Assembly (NCBI GenBank): GCA_014860005.1
Contig: JACZKP010000032.1
Coordinates: 1-24,059 of the forward strand
From: Verrucomicrobiota bacterium
Lineage (GTDB): Bacteria; Verrucomicrobiota; Verrucomicrobiae; Limisphaerales; UBA11358
Direction: 5' to 3'
DNA: 24,059 nt
This document shows, in pieces, positions 12,017 to 20,806 of the stretch. The position numbers and the translations under genes were made by a program. The notes beneath the pieces are model-generated. The model worked only from the letters and a program-made list of their open reading frames with translations. It did no database searches and was not told the DNA's origin. Each line of letters starts with the position of its first letter. Position 1 is the stretch's first letter.

Positions 12017-13423
12017 CTACTTTGCGCCCACGTTGAGACAGACCAGGCGGGTGAGATCGCGCAGAAACAGACGGTCACCTGCCAGCGACATCGGTCCCCA
12101 AGATTCGCGGCCCTTTAGCACCTGCAACTGACCGAGGAGGTTGAATTGCGCAGGCGTGGCTTCCAACAGACGCAACCGGCCGGAATCATTGACCGCGTAA
12201 ATCAAATCGCCGGCCATGAGGAACGATCCGAGACCGAAGGTTTCACCCGAACCGCTCGCCCAAACCACTTTGCCTTCCAAGTCAAGGCAGACGAACCGGC
12301 CATCAGCGCGCACGCCGTATAGGTGATTGTCCTTAAAAATGGGCGTGTGTTGGGTGGCGCCGAAGATTTCAGGCGGAAGCCGGAACAACGTCTTCGCGGT
12401 GATCTTTCCCTCCTGCTCCTCCAGTTGCAGCATGAGACTGCCGGCGTTGTAGCCACCCGTGAGAAAAAGTCTGCCGTCCGGCAGCGGCACCGGCGTGGGC
12501 ACGTTGGCGATGCTGATTTTCCAATCGCTGGTGTCCCACAACAAAGCTCCGTCCGCAGCGTCCACGCCGACCACGCCGCCGCTGGCGCAATAGACGTAAA
12601 GTTTCCGACCGGCAAATTCCACCGGCGCAATGGAGGAGTGCGTCATCTTCCAGCCGCGCGGATTGGGTGTTTGCCAGAGCGGTTTGCCGGTGGCGAGGTC
12701 CACGGCAAGCAGCAAGGCTTCCTTGCCGCCCGGCGCGAGGATGACTTGATCACCGGCCACGAGGGGGCATTGGCTGGCGTACCATTCGGGCACGGTCGCT
12801 CCGAACTCACGGACGAGGCTGATGGTCCATTTGAGTTCGCCGTTGGTGGCATCCAGGCAGAAGACATTGCACTTGGAATCCAGCGCGATGACGTAAGGGC
12901 CGCTGAGCGTCGGCATGGTGCGCGTCATGCCGTGATTACGTTTGATGGTAAGCGGATAAGCGAAGCGCCAGATTTCCTTGCCATCGGCCAGCGAGAGGCA
13001 ACGGAGCACGCTGAGTTTGGCGTCGCGCTCGTAGTCGAGGAGATACACCCGTCCGTCGCGCACCGCCACGCCGGCGTAACCCTCGCCCACGTCCAGCCCC
13101 CAGAGTTCGCGGGGTGGCGAGGTCGTCCAGTCGCGGGAAAAGCCTTGCGCCTCAGGAGCAAGCCCATCGCGCTGAAGACCGCGAAATTGCGGCCAGTCGC
13201 CCGGGAGCTCCGCGGGCGTGCCAGATCCTTGGGACAACTCGCCGGCGAGCACGGGATTGGCGCCGCCGGTTTCGCCGCCGGGCGCGGCATCCGTGCCGGG
13301 AATGCGGAGTTTCAAGCCTTCGCCCGTGCCCGAGGCCCACCACAACGCGAGCGTCGCCACCGCCGCCAGTGCGATGAGCAGCGGCAGGTTTGACAACAGT
13401 TTGTTCCAATTACCCTTCATCAT
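12017..13423 (-). CDS. Membrane-anchored PQQ-like beta-propeller
   Basis: 468 residues. A short basic start is followed by one membrane segment (LLIALAAVATLALWWASG, about 14-31), a linker, and a propeller opening with DWPQFRGLQRDG at about 74. Blades include CLSLADGKEIWRFAYP, CLDATNGELKWTI, AVDLATGKPLWQT, GVDAADGALLWDTS and CLDLEGKVVWASG. The C-terminal VCLNVGAK closes the last blade. The first of two adjacent ATGs is taken; the Shine-Dalgarno is weak. It is likely the first gene of the minus-strand redox cluster, although a 438-bp repeat-bearing gap separates it from the next gene. Catalysis (PQQ quinoprotein) versus scaffold cannot be told apart here. Confidence 0.87.
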   Translation of the reverse strand: MMKGNWNKLLSNLPLLIALAAVATLALWWASGTGEGLKLRIPGTDAAPGGETGGANPVLAGELSQGSGTPAELPGDWPQFRGLQRDGLAPEAQGFSRDWTTSPPRELWGLDVGEGYAGVAVRDGRVYLLDYERDAKLSVLRCLSLADGKEIWRFAYPLTIKRNHGMTRTMPTLSGPYVIALDSKCNVFCLDATNGELKWTISLVREFGATVPEWYASQCPLVAGDQVILAPGGKEALLLAVDLATGKPLWQTPNPRGWKMTHSSIAPVEFAGRKLYVYCASGGVVGVDAADGALLWDTSDWKISIANVPTPVPLPDGRLFLTGGYNAGSLMLQLEEQEGKITAKTLFRLPPEIFGATQHTPIFKDNHLYGVRADGRFVCLDLEGKVVWASGSGETFGLGSFLMAGDLIYAVNDSGRLRLLEATPAQFNLLGQLQVLKGRESWGPMSLAGDRLFLRDLTRLVCLNVGAK

Positions 13424-13753
13424 CCCGGCGCTGACCCTAATTCATCTCTGCCCGCGAGACAACCTCGCATCCGGGTTTTAAGGCGCTTTGGCCACGAGAC
13501 CATCAATCCAACGGCGCAGTTTTGAATTGCGCAGTTCCACGCAAGCAATCAAGGTCGTCTGCGGCAACCTTCAGTGGGATTTGCGGCGTGAGGAAGCTGA
13601 AAGCGGTGGGCCATTTTGGGCAGTCTTGATTTTTGTTTGGGTACTGGCGTTACCGGCGCAGGAGGCGCAGGCGTTTTACGATCTCATCCGTAGCACTCGT
13701 AAAAGACGGAACGGTGAAAGGAATCATACGGAGATAAACCGAGGAATGGGAAA
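13424..13753. other. Gap with a doubtful small ORF
   Basis: An open plus-strand frame (13488-13757, 89 codons) overlaps the start of the next gene by ATGA and contains a hydrophobic stretch (FWAVLIFVWVLALPA). The first half is not protein-like and there is no Shine-Dalgarno, so I do not call it a gene. As a gap between divergently transcribed genes, this region probably holds promoters for both sides; none is clear. Confidence 0.35.
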
Positions 13754-14248
13754 ATGAAAATAGCACTCACAAAGATAACCTTGTTAGCGTTAGCCCTGTC
13801 GTTGAACTTGGGATGTCAGACCACCGTTTATCGCATAGATGAGGCAGCCTTGTTTCGGAAGAAGAACCCAGTCGAGGCAAAGCATTATCAGAGCTTGATA
13901 CCCGTATCACCCGAATTGCTCAAGGATGCGGGCGTTATGTATCAACAGATCATGCAGGGATTTCTATCTGGCGTGGAAAGACGCAAAGACGACCCGGAAG
14001 CGCTAACAAAATTCATTGAGCGGCATCGGAAGATTCTTTCAAAGATGGGCAATCCGTTCTACGACGATGACGACGGTCGTATTGCCGAAATATTGAGTGA
14101 AGGCGGGACGTTGTACGCATTTGACTATAAACGTCCGCTCGCCGGCATGTTTCCTGGAGATGACAAGGGAACGTATGGCGATTCAGGGCGGCTAGTTTTA
14201 CGACATGGCAGGATTATTTACAGAGATCCGCCGATTTCAAATGACTAG
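13754..14248 (+). CDS. Probable lipoprotein, unknown function
   Basis: 164 residues. MKIALTKITLLALALSLNLGC is an export signal ending in a lipobox-like cysteine (N-L-G-C; Asn at -3 is unusual). The mature part is charged and helical, with LIPVSPELLKDAG, a DDDDG stretch and a C-terminal segment GRLVLRHGRIIYRDPP. GAGG lies 9 bases before the ATG. The base composition is visibly lower in GC and codon use differs from the neighbours (more AAA, TTG, ATA), which suggests a different origin. No domain is recognised. Confidence 0.75.
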   Translation: MKIALTKITLLALALSLNLGCQTTVYRIDEAALFRKKNPVEAKHYQSLIPVSPELLKDAGVMYQQIMQGFLSGVERRKDDPEALTKFIERHRKILSKMGNPFYDDDDGRIAEILSEGGTLYAFDYKRPLAGMFPGDDKGTYGDSGRLVLRHGRIIYRDPPISND

Positions 14249-14541
14249 AACTCCCGACACGCCACGATACAAGGTGCGGAGAATTCGTTTCCGTGCGGGA
14301 TCGTTCATGTCAATTTTGTTGTGACCAAATCCAGCCGCAGCAGTTTCGGACTCACCGCAGGTCAGGACAATCCTTTCGTCACACAGCTTCCCACGCGCTG
14401 CGGTTGGTCCGGCGGACACAGTGGTCCTGCGTCGGCTGCCACAGAGCCTGCCCCATCGCGTGGGGATTATTCGCTCGCCAAACTGATACTCGTTGAGGTC
14501 CACCCAGTTGACTTCCGTCACTCTCGCGCCAAACTATTCGC
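14249..14541. other. Gap without a recognised gene
   Basis: Open frames on both strands (14237-14521 minus, 94 codons; 14321-14545 plus, 74 codons) have no ribosome-binding site and no recognisable composition. I see no repeat or terminator. It presumably contains the promoter of the secreted propeller. Confidence 0.4.
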
Positions 14542-15834
14542 ATGAATCACCTTGGATGGGTGTTACGTTTGGCGATAGGAGCGATGCTGGCGGCCGAGAC
14601 TCGCGCGGCCGATTGGCCGCAGTGGCGTGGTCCGCAGCGCAATGGCGTGTGCCACGAAACCGGTTTGCTCCCGCAATGGCCCGAGGGCGGACCGAAATTG
14701 CTCTGGTCGAGCAAGGACCTGGGGCGCGGCTACTCCGCACCCATCATCGTTGGGGAGCGCATTTATCTCACGGGCGACGCGGATGACGAGTTGCACATCT
14801 TCGCGCTGGATCGCGAAGGTCGCCGTGTCTGGCAGACCAGGAACGGGCGCGCGTGGAAACATCCTTACCCCGGCGCGCGGTCGAGTTGCACCTACAGCGA
14901 AGGGCGGTTGTATCATTTGAATGCGCATGGCCGTCTGGTCTGCCTGAACGCAGACACCGGCGCGGAACTCTGGGCGGTCAACATCCTCGAACGATTCGAT
15001 GGCAAGGTGATTCATTGGGGCCTGAGCGAAAACGTGCTGGTGGACGGCCCGCGCGTCATCGTCACGCCCGGCGGCAGCAAGGGCGTCATGGCCGCGCTCG
15101 ACAAAAAAACCGGCGAAACCGTCTGGGCCAGCGAGCCGTTGCGGTTGATTGATTCAGACAATCCAGCCCATCTGCGCCTCACCGATCCGTACGGCGAAGT
15201 GGACAACACCAGTTACGCGTCGCCCATTTTGTTCAAGCTGGGCGAGCGGCGGATGTTGGTGAACTGTTCGCTACGCCATGTCTTCGGCGTGGACGCGGAC
15301 ACGGGCCGGTTGCTGTGGTCGCGTCCGCTGCCCACGCGTCATCAGGTGATTGCCACCACGCCGGTCCTGGTGGGCGACGCGGTGTTCGTCACGGCGCCGG
15401 ACGGTGAGGGCGGCAAGCTCTATCGCCTGCATCCGGAGGGGGAGCGCGTGCGGGTGGAACAGCTTTGGCGAACGGAACTGGATGCCTGTCAGGGGGGCGT
15501 GGTGCATCATGACGGCGCGCTGTATGGCGCGATGTACCGTAAACGCAAGGAATGGGTGAGCCTGGATGCGCGCACCGGCGAAGTGCGGGCGCAATTCAAG
15601 GAAGACCTCGCGAAAGGCGCGGTGCTTTACGCGGACGGTCGGCTCTACTGTTTAAGCGAGGAAGGCGAAGTGGCGCTGTTGAAGCCCAGTTCGGACAAAC
15701 TGGAAGCCGTTGGACGTTTCCGGCTTGTGCCCGAACGCAAGAGCGACGCGTGGACGCATCCGGTCATTGTGGATGGCCGGCTGTACCTGCGTTATCACGA
15801 GACGCTGTATTGCTACGACGTTCAGGCGAGATAA
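14542..15834 (+). CDS. Secreted PQQ-like beta-propeller
   Basis: 430 residues. A signal peptide of about 22 residues (LGWVLRLAIGAMLAAETRA) is followed directly by DWPQWRGPQRNGV, the usual opening of this secreted propeller group. Blades include ALDREGRRVWQTRNG, CLNADTGAELWAVN, ALDKKTGETVWASE, GVDADTGRLLWSRP and SLDARTGEVRAQF. Unlike the other two PQQ-like proteins here it has no membrane anchor. It lies upstream of the Tat-exported isomerase-like gene in the same direction but is separated from it by a 365-bp repeat-bearing gap. Its substrate is unknown. Confidence 0.88.
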   Translation: MNHLGWVLRLAIGAMLAAETRAADWPQWRGPQRNGVCHETGLLPQWPEGGPKLLWSSKDLGRGYSAPIIVGERIYLTGDADDELHIFALDREGRRVWQTRNGRAWKHPYPGARSSCTYSEGRLYHLNAHGRLVCLNADTGAELWAVNILERFDGKVIHWGLSENVLVDGPRVIVTPGGSKGVMAALDKKTGETVWASEPLRLIDSDNPAHLRLTDPYGEVDNTSYASPILFKLGERRMLVNCSLRHVFGVDADTGRLLWSRPLPTRHQVIATTPVLVGDAVFVTAPDGEGGKLYRLHPEGERVRVEQLWRTELDACQGGVVHHDGALYGAMYRKRKEWVSLDARTGEVRAQFKEDLAKGAVLYADGRLYCLSEEGEVALLKPSSDKLEAVGRFRLVPERKSDAWTHPVIVDGRLYLRYHETLYCYDVQAR

Positions 15835-15970
15835 GAGCGCGATCCTTTCAGCGTTGGCGAATGAGTCTTTCCTCTGCGGCCTTCGCGCAAACCTTGGCGT
15901 TCTCTGCGTTTTGATTTCAATGCAAAGGACGCGGCGCGGCAGAGCCGCAACCAATCCCACGCCGCCCGAC

Positions 15971-16061
15971 TTAACGCAGAGGGCGCAGAGGTTCTCGCAA
16001 AGGTCGCAAAGCGATTCACCTCTGCGTTCCTCCGCGCCAGCCTCCGCGTCCTCTGCGTTAA
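15971..16061. repeat. Type H palindromic repeat
   Basis: 21-bp arms with two mismatches (15971-15991, starting TTAACGCAGAGG; 16041-16061, ending CCTCTGCGTTAA) around repeated GCAGAGG / CGCAAAGG words. Related words also occur at 15870-15915 (CCTCTGCGGCC, TCTCTGCGTT). It fills most of the gap 15835-16199, in which I see no gene. Confidence 0.85.
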
Positions 16062-16199
16062 AAAGTCTTCTCAGAATTGCGCGATGGTGGGAGATAGCAC
16101 TGCAATGGGTTTCGCAGAGGTCGCAAAGCCAATGCTGGTTGCGCTCGTACCGAGTATTTGCTTTTGCCGCGCTGCGGCCCGGCTTACCTTGTGGCCGCC

Positions 16200-17123
16200 A
16201 TGAAGACGCCGTTCAACCGCCGCTGTTTCCTGAAGCTCTCCACCCAATCCGCCCTGACGCTTGCCGGCGCGAGCCTGATTCCGGCCCTGCGCACGAATGC
16301 GGTCGAACCGATCAACCGGCCCGGCAAACCGCGGCTGCAACTCAGTCTGGCGGCCTATTCCTTCCGCGAGTTTTTCGACCACGCCGATCCGACCAAACGC
16401 ATCACGCTCGAAAACTTTGTGGATTACTGCGCGGAACACGATTGTGCGGGCACGGAACTGACCAGTTATTACTTCCCGAAAGGCTTCAACACTGAATATC
16501 TCCTCGGTCTGAAGCGCCACGCGTTTCTGCGCGGCGTGGCCATCAGCGGGTCGGCGGTGGGCAACAACTTCGCGCTGCCGCCGGGTCCGAAGCGCGACGC
16601 GGAAATCGCGCACGTCAAAAACTGGGTGGATTACTGCGCGGTGATGGGCGCGCCGCACATTCGCGTCTTCGCCGGGCCGGCCCCGGACAAGGACGTGGCG
16701 GCGGCCAAGCGCCGTTGCATCGAGGCGCTCGAAGAATGTGGCACTTATGCCGGAAGGCGCGGCATCTTTCTGGGCCTGGAGAATCACGGCGGCATTGTCG
16801 CCGAGCCACAGGACCTGCTTGAGATCATCCAGGCCGTCAATAGCCCGTGGGTGGGCATCAACCTGGACACCGGAAATTTCCACACCGACGATCCGTATGC
16901 CGGTCTGGCCCTATGCGCGCCCTACGCCGTGAACGTGCAGGTCAAAGTCGAAATCAAACGCCGCGGCCAGGCGACGGAACTGGCCGATCTTCCGCGCCTG
17001 GTGAAGATCCTGCGCGACACAAATTATCAGGGTTTCGTCGTGCTTGAATACGAGGCCAAGGCCGACCCGTGGAAAGCCGTGCCGGAATGGCTGGAGAAGC
17101 TGAAGGCAGCACTCGCCGGTTAG
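16200..17123 (+). CDS. Tat-exported sugar phosphate isomerase/epimerase-like
   Basis: 307 residues. NRRCFLKLSTQSALTLAG is a twin-arginine signal with likely cleavage near RTNA-VE. The body is a TIM barrel of the xylose isomerase-like group: LSLAAYSFREFF, DYCAEHDCAGTEL, GAPHIRVFAG, GIFLGLENHGG, VGINLDTGNF and FVVLEYEA mark successive strands. The acidic residues in LENH, LDTGN, the KVEIK strand and LEYEA fit the usual metal site. The length matches the family. Export suggests action on an extracytoplasmic sugar or polyol; the substrate cannot be told. The ATG at 16200 has only a weak Shine-Dalgarno but starts the Tat signal cleanly. Confidence 0.9.
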   Translation: MKTPFNRRCFLKLSTQSALTLAGASLIPALRTNAVEPINRPGKPRLQLSLAAYSFREFFDHADPTKRITLENFVDYCAEHDCAGTELTSYYFPKGFNTEYLLGLKRHAFLRGVAISGSAVGNNFALPPGPKRDAEIAHVKNWVDYCAVMGAPHIRVFAGPAPDKDVAAAKRRCIEALEECGTYAGRRGIFLGLENHGGIVAEPQDLLEIIQAVNSPWVGINLDTGNFHTDDPYAGLALCAPYAVNVQVKVEIKRRGQATELADLPRLVKILRDTNYQGFVVLEYEAKADPWKAVPEWLEKLKAALAG

Positions 17124-17669
17124 GATTGAATCGTGGACGACCCGCGCACCCGCGCACCGTTGCGAATCTTCGGGCAAATTGGCGCACTTCAAGCCATGCG
17201 CACGCGGACCCGCGACCTCGCGATGGTGCTCAAGCCGTGGCAATGGGAAGTCCTTGAAGCCAGCATCCGTTACGAAATTCTTTTTGCCGACAACTCCCGC
17301 CGCTGCTGGCTTGATGACATCCACGAGCGCGCCGTCACCGACCCGCAGGAATGAAGACCGCGCCCGAAAACCATTGAACCGAAGCGGAAGTTTCGCGAGA
17401 GCCAGCCCCGTAATTCTGGCGGCCTCCGGGCCGGTGCTCGCGAGCGCACGCAACGGAATCGGCGGCAAGAAAAGTGAGCCTTGCCTCCCGCTACAACCGG
17501 CGGGATGTCGCCCGCATCCGGCAGTCCGTGTTGGATTCGGATTTATGTTTCCGCCTCGACCGTTCCACGATCCGGCAAAGAGGTTGACATCACTGGCTCG
17601 TAGGCAATAGTGCAAGCAACCCACCAGCGTGAGTAAGTCTCACGTCGGTGGCTGAAAACCAATCTGTTT
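17124..17669. other. Unexplained 546-bp gap
   Basis: No gene is called. All three open frames here (plus 17133-17354 and 17179-17610; minus 16911-17624) lack a ribosome-binding site, and the minus one overlaps the isomerase-like gene. The stretch 17140-17400 is open in several frames, as a decayed coding region would be. A short palindrome lies at 17621-17651. It presumably contains the promoter for the large secreted protein. Confidence 0.4.
17621..17651. repeat. Hairpin before the secreted CBM protein
   Basis: CCACCAGCGTGAG (17621-17633) faces CTCACGTCGGTGG (17639-17651), with two mismatches and a 5-base loop. It ends 18 bp before the next start codon. CGACGTGAG-like arms suggest a degraded relative of the type F repeat at 7761-7831. 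It could affect translation of the downstream gene. Confidence 0.6.
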
Positions 17670-20363
17670 ATGGAAAAACGCACAAATTCCAACTCTGTCC
17701 CGGATAACCTGCTGTTTCCTCGCGACCTCGGCGGGAGAAGAATCTTCAAGGCCGCGAACCTGACAATCTTAATGGTCGCTGCAGCCTTGCTGCTGGCTGG
17801 CCGACTGGCTCAAGGCGCCAATCTGCTGGTTAACCCGGGGTTCGAGGCCAACACCGGTCACGTCATCCCGGTGGGCTGGACGCGTTTTGCACCCACCAAC
17901 GCCCAACCCGCAGGCAATTATGCGATTGAAGCCCCGGCGCATTTGGGTGTGGTCGGCTGGAAACAATGGGGCGCCGCTTATGCTGCAGGCCAAACTAATG
18001 TAGCCGGTTTGTCACAAAACTTCAGCAGCGCGCCGGGATCGGTTTACCAGGCCAGTGGTTGGATGTACACGAAGAGCAACGATACTTTAGGGACGGATTG
18101 CATGACTTGGTTGGAGGTTTCTTTCCTGGGAGCCAGCAGCAACCTTCTTGCACTGTACAAGTCTGAAAACTTCAACGCCGCTGCGGGAACGGCCACCTGG
18201 CTGCAATACTTGGTGACACAGGTTTGTGATGTCTCCGCGCCTCTTCCGCCCGGCGACCTGAATTATCCAACCTACGCCGTAACCGGCACCGTGAGCCAAA
18301 TCGTTGCGCCGGTCGGAACTACAACCGTTCGTTACCGCTATGCGTATAGCCAAGCCGGCACGCAAGGCGGCTCAGCCCATTTCGACGATGCCGTGCTGGA
18401 CCAAGTCAGCGGACCGATTCCGCCGGTCATCAGCAGCGTTTTCCCGCTGAACATGATCTTCGTCAATCCCAGCGACGGCATCACCTTCAATGTCAGTTCG
18501 CCAAGCGGTTTCACCATCAACGACAGCGGCATTCAACTGGTGGTAAATGGTGCGGATGTCTCCAGCAGCCTGGTGATCACCGGTTCTTCCTCGAACAAGA
18601 ACGTGGCCTATCACGGACTGCAATCCAACCTGACCTACACCGCGTCCATTGCGGTGACGGATGCTTTCAACTTCACTGCCAGCGCGAACACGTACTTCGA
18701 GACCACCTGGGTCGGAATCGAGCCGATCACTTACCTATGGGAGGCCGAGGATTTTGATTTTGACGGCGGGATGTATATCAACAATCCCGAGCTCTGCACC
18801 ACCAATGGCAATCCCAACTGCTACTTCGGAAAAGTGGGCGTTGAGGGTGTGGACGAGCACAACCTGAACGCCGGCGGCAATCATCAGTATCGCCCCGATG
18901 ATCCGATGGCCACTTCGGTTTCGGGAGATTACTTGCGCAAGAATCTGTTCATTGCGGGCCGGCCCGATTACAGGATAGATCCGTTCAACTTCAGCGAGTG
19001 GGTGAACTACACGCGTGACTGGCCGAACAGCACCAACTGGGTCATCGCCCGCCTCGCAACCGATGTAGGTCTCTCTGGGATGCTGACCTTGAGCAAGGTC
19101 AACACCAACGATTTGACCACGACGGATTTGGGCACCTTCACGATTACCGGTGGCCGCGGTTGGTTCACTTTTGACAACGTCTATCTAAAGGACACCAACG
19201 GCTTCCTTGTGAATGTGGTTCTCAACGGCAAGGAAACGTTGCGCGTCACCAGCGGAGGCAATCTGCTGCCGAACTTCTTCGTGCTCGTCCCCGCCATCGT
19301 GGATCTACCCCGGTTGAGCGACCTTTATCCCAGCGGCCAGCGACCATTCGAGCACACCAACACACTGAGTTTCACCGTTACCACGGAGGGCGCGACGTTT
19401 CCTGCCGGCGGCATCAAAGTGAGCCTGAATGGCAGCGATGTTACGGCAGCCTTGGTGATCACCGGGTCGGCTTCAAGTAATCATGTGGTTTATCCGGGAC
19501 TCCTGCCCAACGCGATTCACACGGCGATTATCACCGTGACCAATTCTCTCGGTAACGGCATCAGCATGACCAATCGTTTTGATACGTTCAGCCAGGATAA
19601 TTTCATGGTGGAAGCGGAGGACTTCGATTACGACGGCGGACAGTTTGTGGCGGATTGGTACCCCGAGGCGTATTTGGGGTTGGGTGCAACCACGAACATT
19701 GACTTCCAGCACAGCCCTTTCCAAGACGAGGCGTTCGCCTACCGATTCGCTGGCATTCCCGAAGACAAGACGCATGATTCCTTGCGCGATGTGTTCATCA
19801 ACGTGGGCGCATTTGACTATGACCTGACCTGGTTTGGAAACGGCGATTGGGCGAACTACACGCGGGTTTATCCGACGGGTAATTTCTACGTGTATGGAAG
19901 ATTCTCCGGTCTCGGCGGCTACTCGATGTATCTGGACCAGGTCATCAGCGGGGCGGGAACGACCAGTCAGACGACCACGCGGCTTGGGCGCTGGGGCATC
20001 GTCGGGCGTGGTTACAGCATCTATGATTGGGTGCCGCTGACAGATGAGGGACTGGCGGCGCCGGTCTTGGTAAAGTTGAACGGTCTCGCGACGCTGCGAA
20101 TCGCGACCACGGGCAACAGCAATCCAAATTACTTCATGCTGGTGCCGGCGTCAGGAATCAATCTGACGGCGGGACGCTCGGGCAACAATGTGGTCATCTC
20201 CTTCCCGACCCAGGCCGGCGTGATCTACCGCGTGTTCTATCGGGATAATCTGACTGCTGGAAACTGGTCACTGCTAACCACCGTGGTCGGCGACGGCACG
20301 GTCAAAACGGCGAGCGAGCCTGCAACTTCAGCCGGGCGATTCTACAAGGTCACAGCACCATGA
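17670..20363 (+). CDS. Secreted multidomain protein with two CBM6-like units
   Basis: 897 residues. A long N-terminus (GGRRIFKAANL) leads into a hydrophobic segment (LMVAAALLLAGRLAQGA, about 34-50); ATG 17772 is an alternative start. Residues about 51-245 (NLLVNPGFEAN...SAHFDDAVLDQ) resemble a CBM4/9-like jelly roll. Then a unit of about 280-290 residues occurs twice (about 250-542 and 548-827): an Ig-like part with VNGADVSSSLVITGSSS / LNGSDVTAALVITGSAS, then a CBM6-like part from EAEDFDFDGG / EAEDFDYDGG to LPNFFVLVPA / NPNYFMLVPA. The C-terminus (VVISFPTQAGVIYRVFYRDN...RFYKV) is a domain shared with the glucanase below. No catalytic domain is seen, so it probably binds polysaccharide. Codon use is ordinary. 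Confidence 0.85.
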   Translation: MEKRTNSNSVPDNLLFPRDLGGRRIFKAANLTILMVAAALLLAGRLAQGANLLVNPGFEANTGHVIPVGWTRFAPTNAQPAGNYAIEAPAHLGVVGWKQWGAAYAAGQTNVAGLSQNFSSAPGSVYQASGWMYTKSNDTLGTDCMTWLEVSFLGASSNLLALYKSENFNAAAGTATWLQYLVTQVCDVSAPLPPGDLNYPTYAVTGTVSQIVAPVGTTTVRYRYAYSQAGTQGGSAHFDDAVLDQVSGPIPPVISSVFPLNMIFVNPSDGITFNVSSPSGFTINDSGIQLVVNGADVSSSLVITGSSSNKNVAYHGLQSNLTYTASIAVTDAFNFTASANTYFETTWVGIEPITYLWEAEDFDFDGGMYINNPELCTTNGNPNCYFGKVGVEGVDEHNLNAGGNHQYRPDDPMATSVSGDYLRKNLFIAGRPDYRIDPFNFSEWVNYTRDWPNSTNWVIARLATDVGLSGMLTLSKVNTNDLTTTDLGTFTITGGRGWFTFDNVYLKDTNGFLVNVVLNGKETLRVTSGGNLLPNFFVLVPAIVDLPRLSDLYPSGQRPFEHTNTLSFTVTTEGATFPAGGIKVSLNGSDVTAALVITGSASSNHVVYPGLLPNAIHTAIITVTNSLGNGISMTNRFDTFSQDNFMVEAEDFDYDGGQFVADWYPEAYLGLGATTNIDFQHSPFQDEAFAYRFAGIPEDKTHDSLRDVFINVGAFDYDLTWFGNGDWANYTRVYPTGNFYVYGRFSGLGGYSMYLDQVISGAGTTSQTTTRLGRWGIVGRGYSIYDWVPLTDEGLAAPVLVKLNGLATLRIATTGNSNPNYFMLVPASGINLTAGRSGNNVVISFPTQAGVIYRVFYRDNLTAGNWSLLTTVVGDGTVKTASEPATSAGRFYKVTAP

Positions 20364-20419
20364 GGCGTCCGCCTTGCGTTCAGATTACGCGGCCATACTG
20401 TTAGGCTGCATTACGCACC

Positions 20420-20710
20420 ATGCTTCAAATAGACAAAATCACCGACGTCATCGCAGCCGACGAATGGCGGCACGGAGGCAAGGTTTCACGCATTGAGATT
20501 GGCAGGCCGCAGCCCGCACCGGATGACCCAAATGGAGATTGGTATTGTCCGGTCTTTGTTCAGGGCTTCACCGACCGCATTGTGCCAGCTTACGGAGTAG
20601 GGCCGGTAGATTCGTTGATAAACGCCGTCATGCTGGTTAGGAAGTTCGCTGGCCAGATTGGTGAGTTTGCACCGCGTGCCAGGGATTATCCAGATGAGAC
20701 AACGGCCTAA
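20420..20710 (+). CDS. Small hypothetical protein (DUF6968-like?)
   Basis: A 96-residue soluble protein, LQIDKITDVIAADEW...GKVSRIEIGRPQPAP, then GDWYCPVFVQGF and VGPVDSLINAVMLVRKFAG. The layout of a short strand, DW-C, a glycine turn and a GVDSL-type helix resembles small DUF6968-type proteins, but I cannot confirm this. It lies 56 bp after the large secreted protein and is followed by a long palindrome. There is no signal peptide, unlike both neighbours, so it probably works in the cytoplasm and is not part of the glucan set. No clear Shine-Dalgarno sequence. Confidence 0.65.
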   Translation: MLQIDKITDVIAADEWRHGGKVSRIEIGRPQPAPDDPNGDWYCPVFVQGFTDRIVPAYGVGPVDSLINAVMLVRKFAGQIGEFAPRARDYPDETTA

Positions 20711-20806
20711 TCAGATCGCCGCGTGTCCGCAGTGGCGGTCACTGGATTTGGACGAGGCGGAAATGAAGTCTGACCTTAATGCCATTCGGGAATTCAGGCC
20801 GATGTT

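Noticed and set aside
12323..13393. Plus-strand open frame of 356 codons
   Set aside because: Antisense to the 468-residue propeller, whose blades are unmistakable.
5793..13423. Nitrate, nitrous oxide or methylamine pathway assignment
   Set aside because: NapG/NapH- or NosR-like proteins alone do not define the pathway. No NapA, NosZ or MauA/B-like protein is present.
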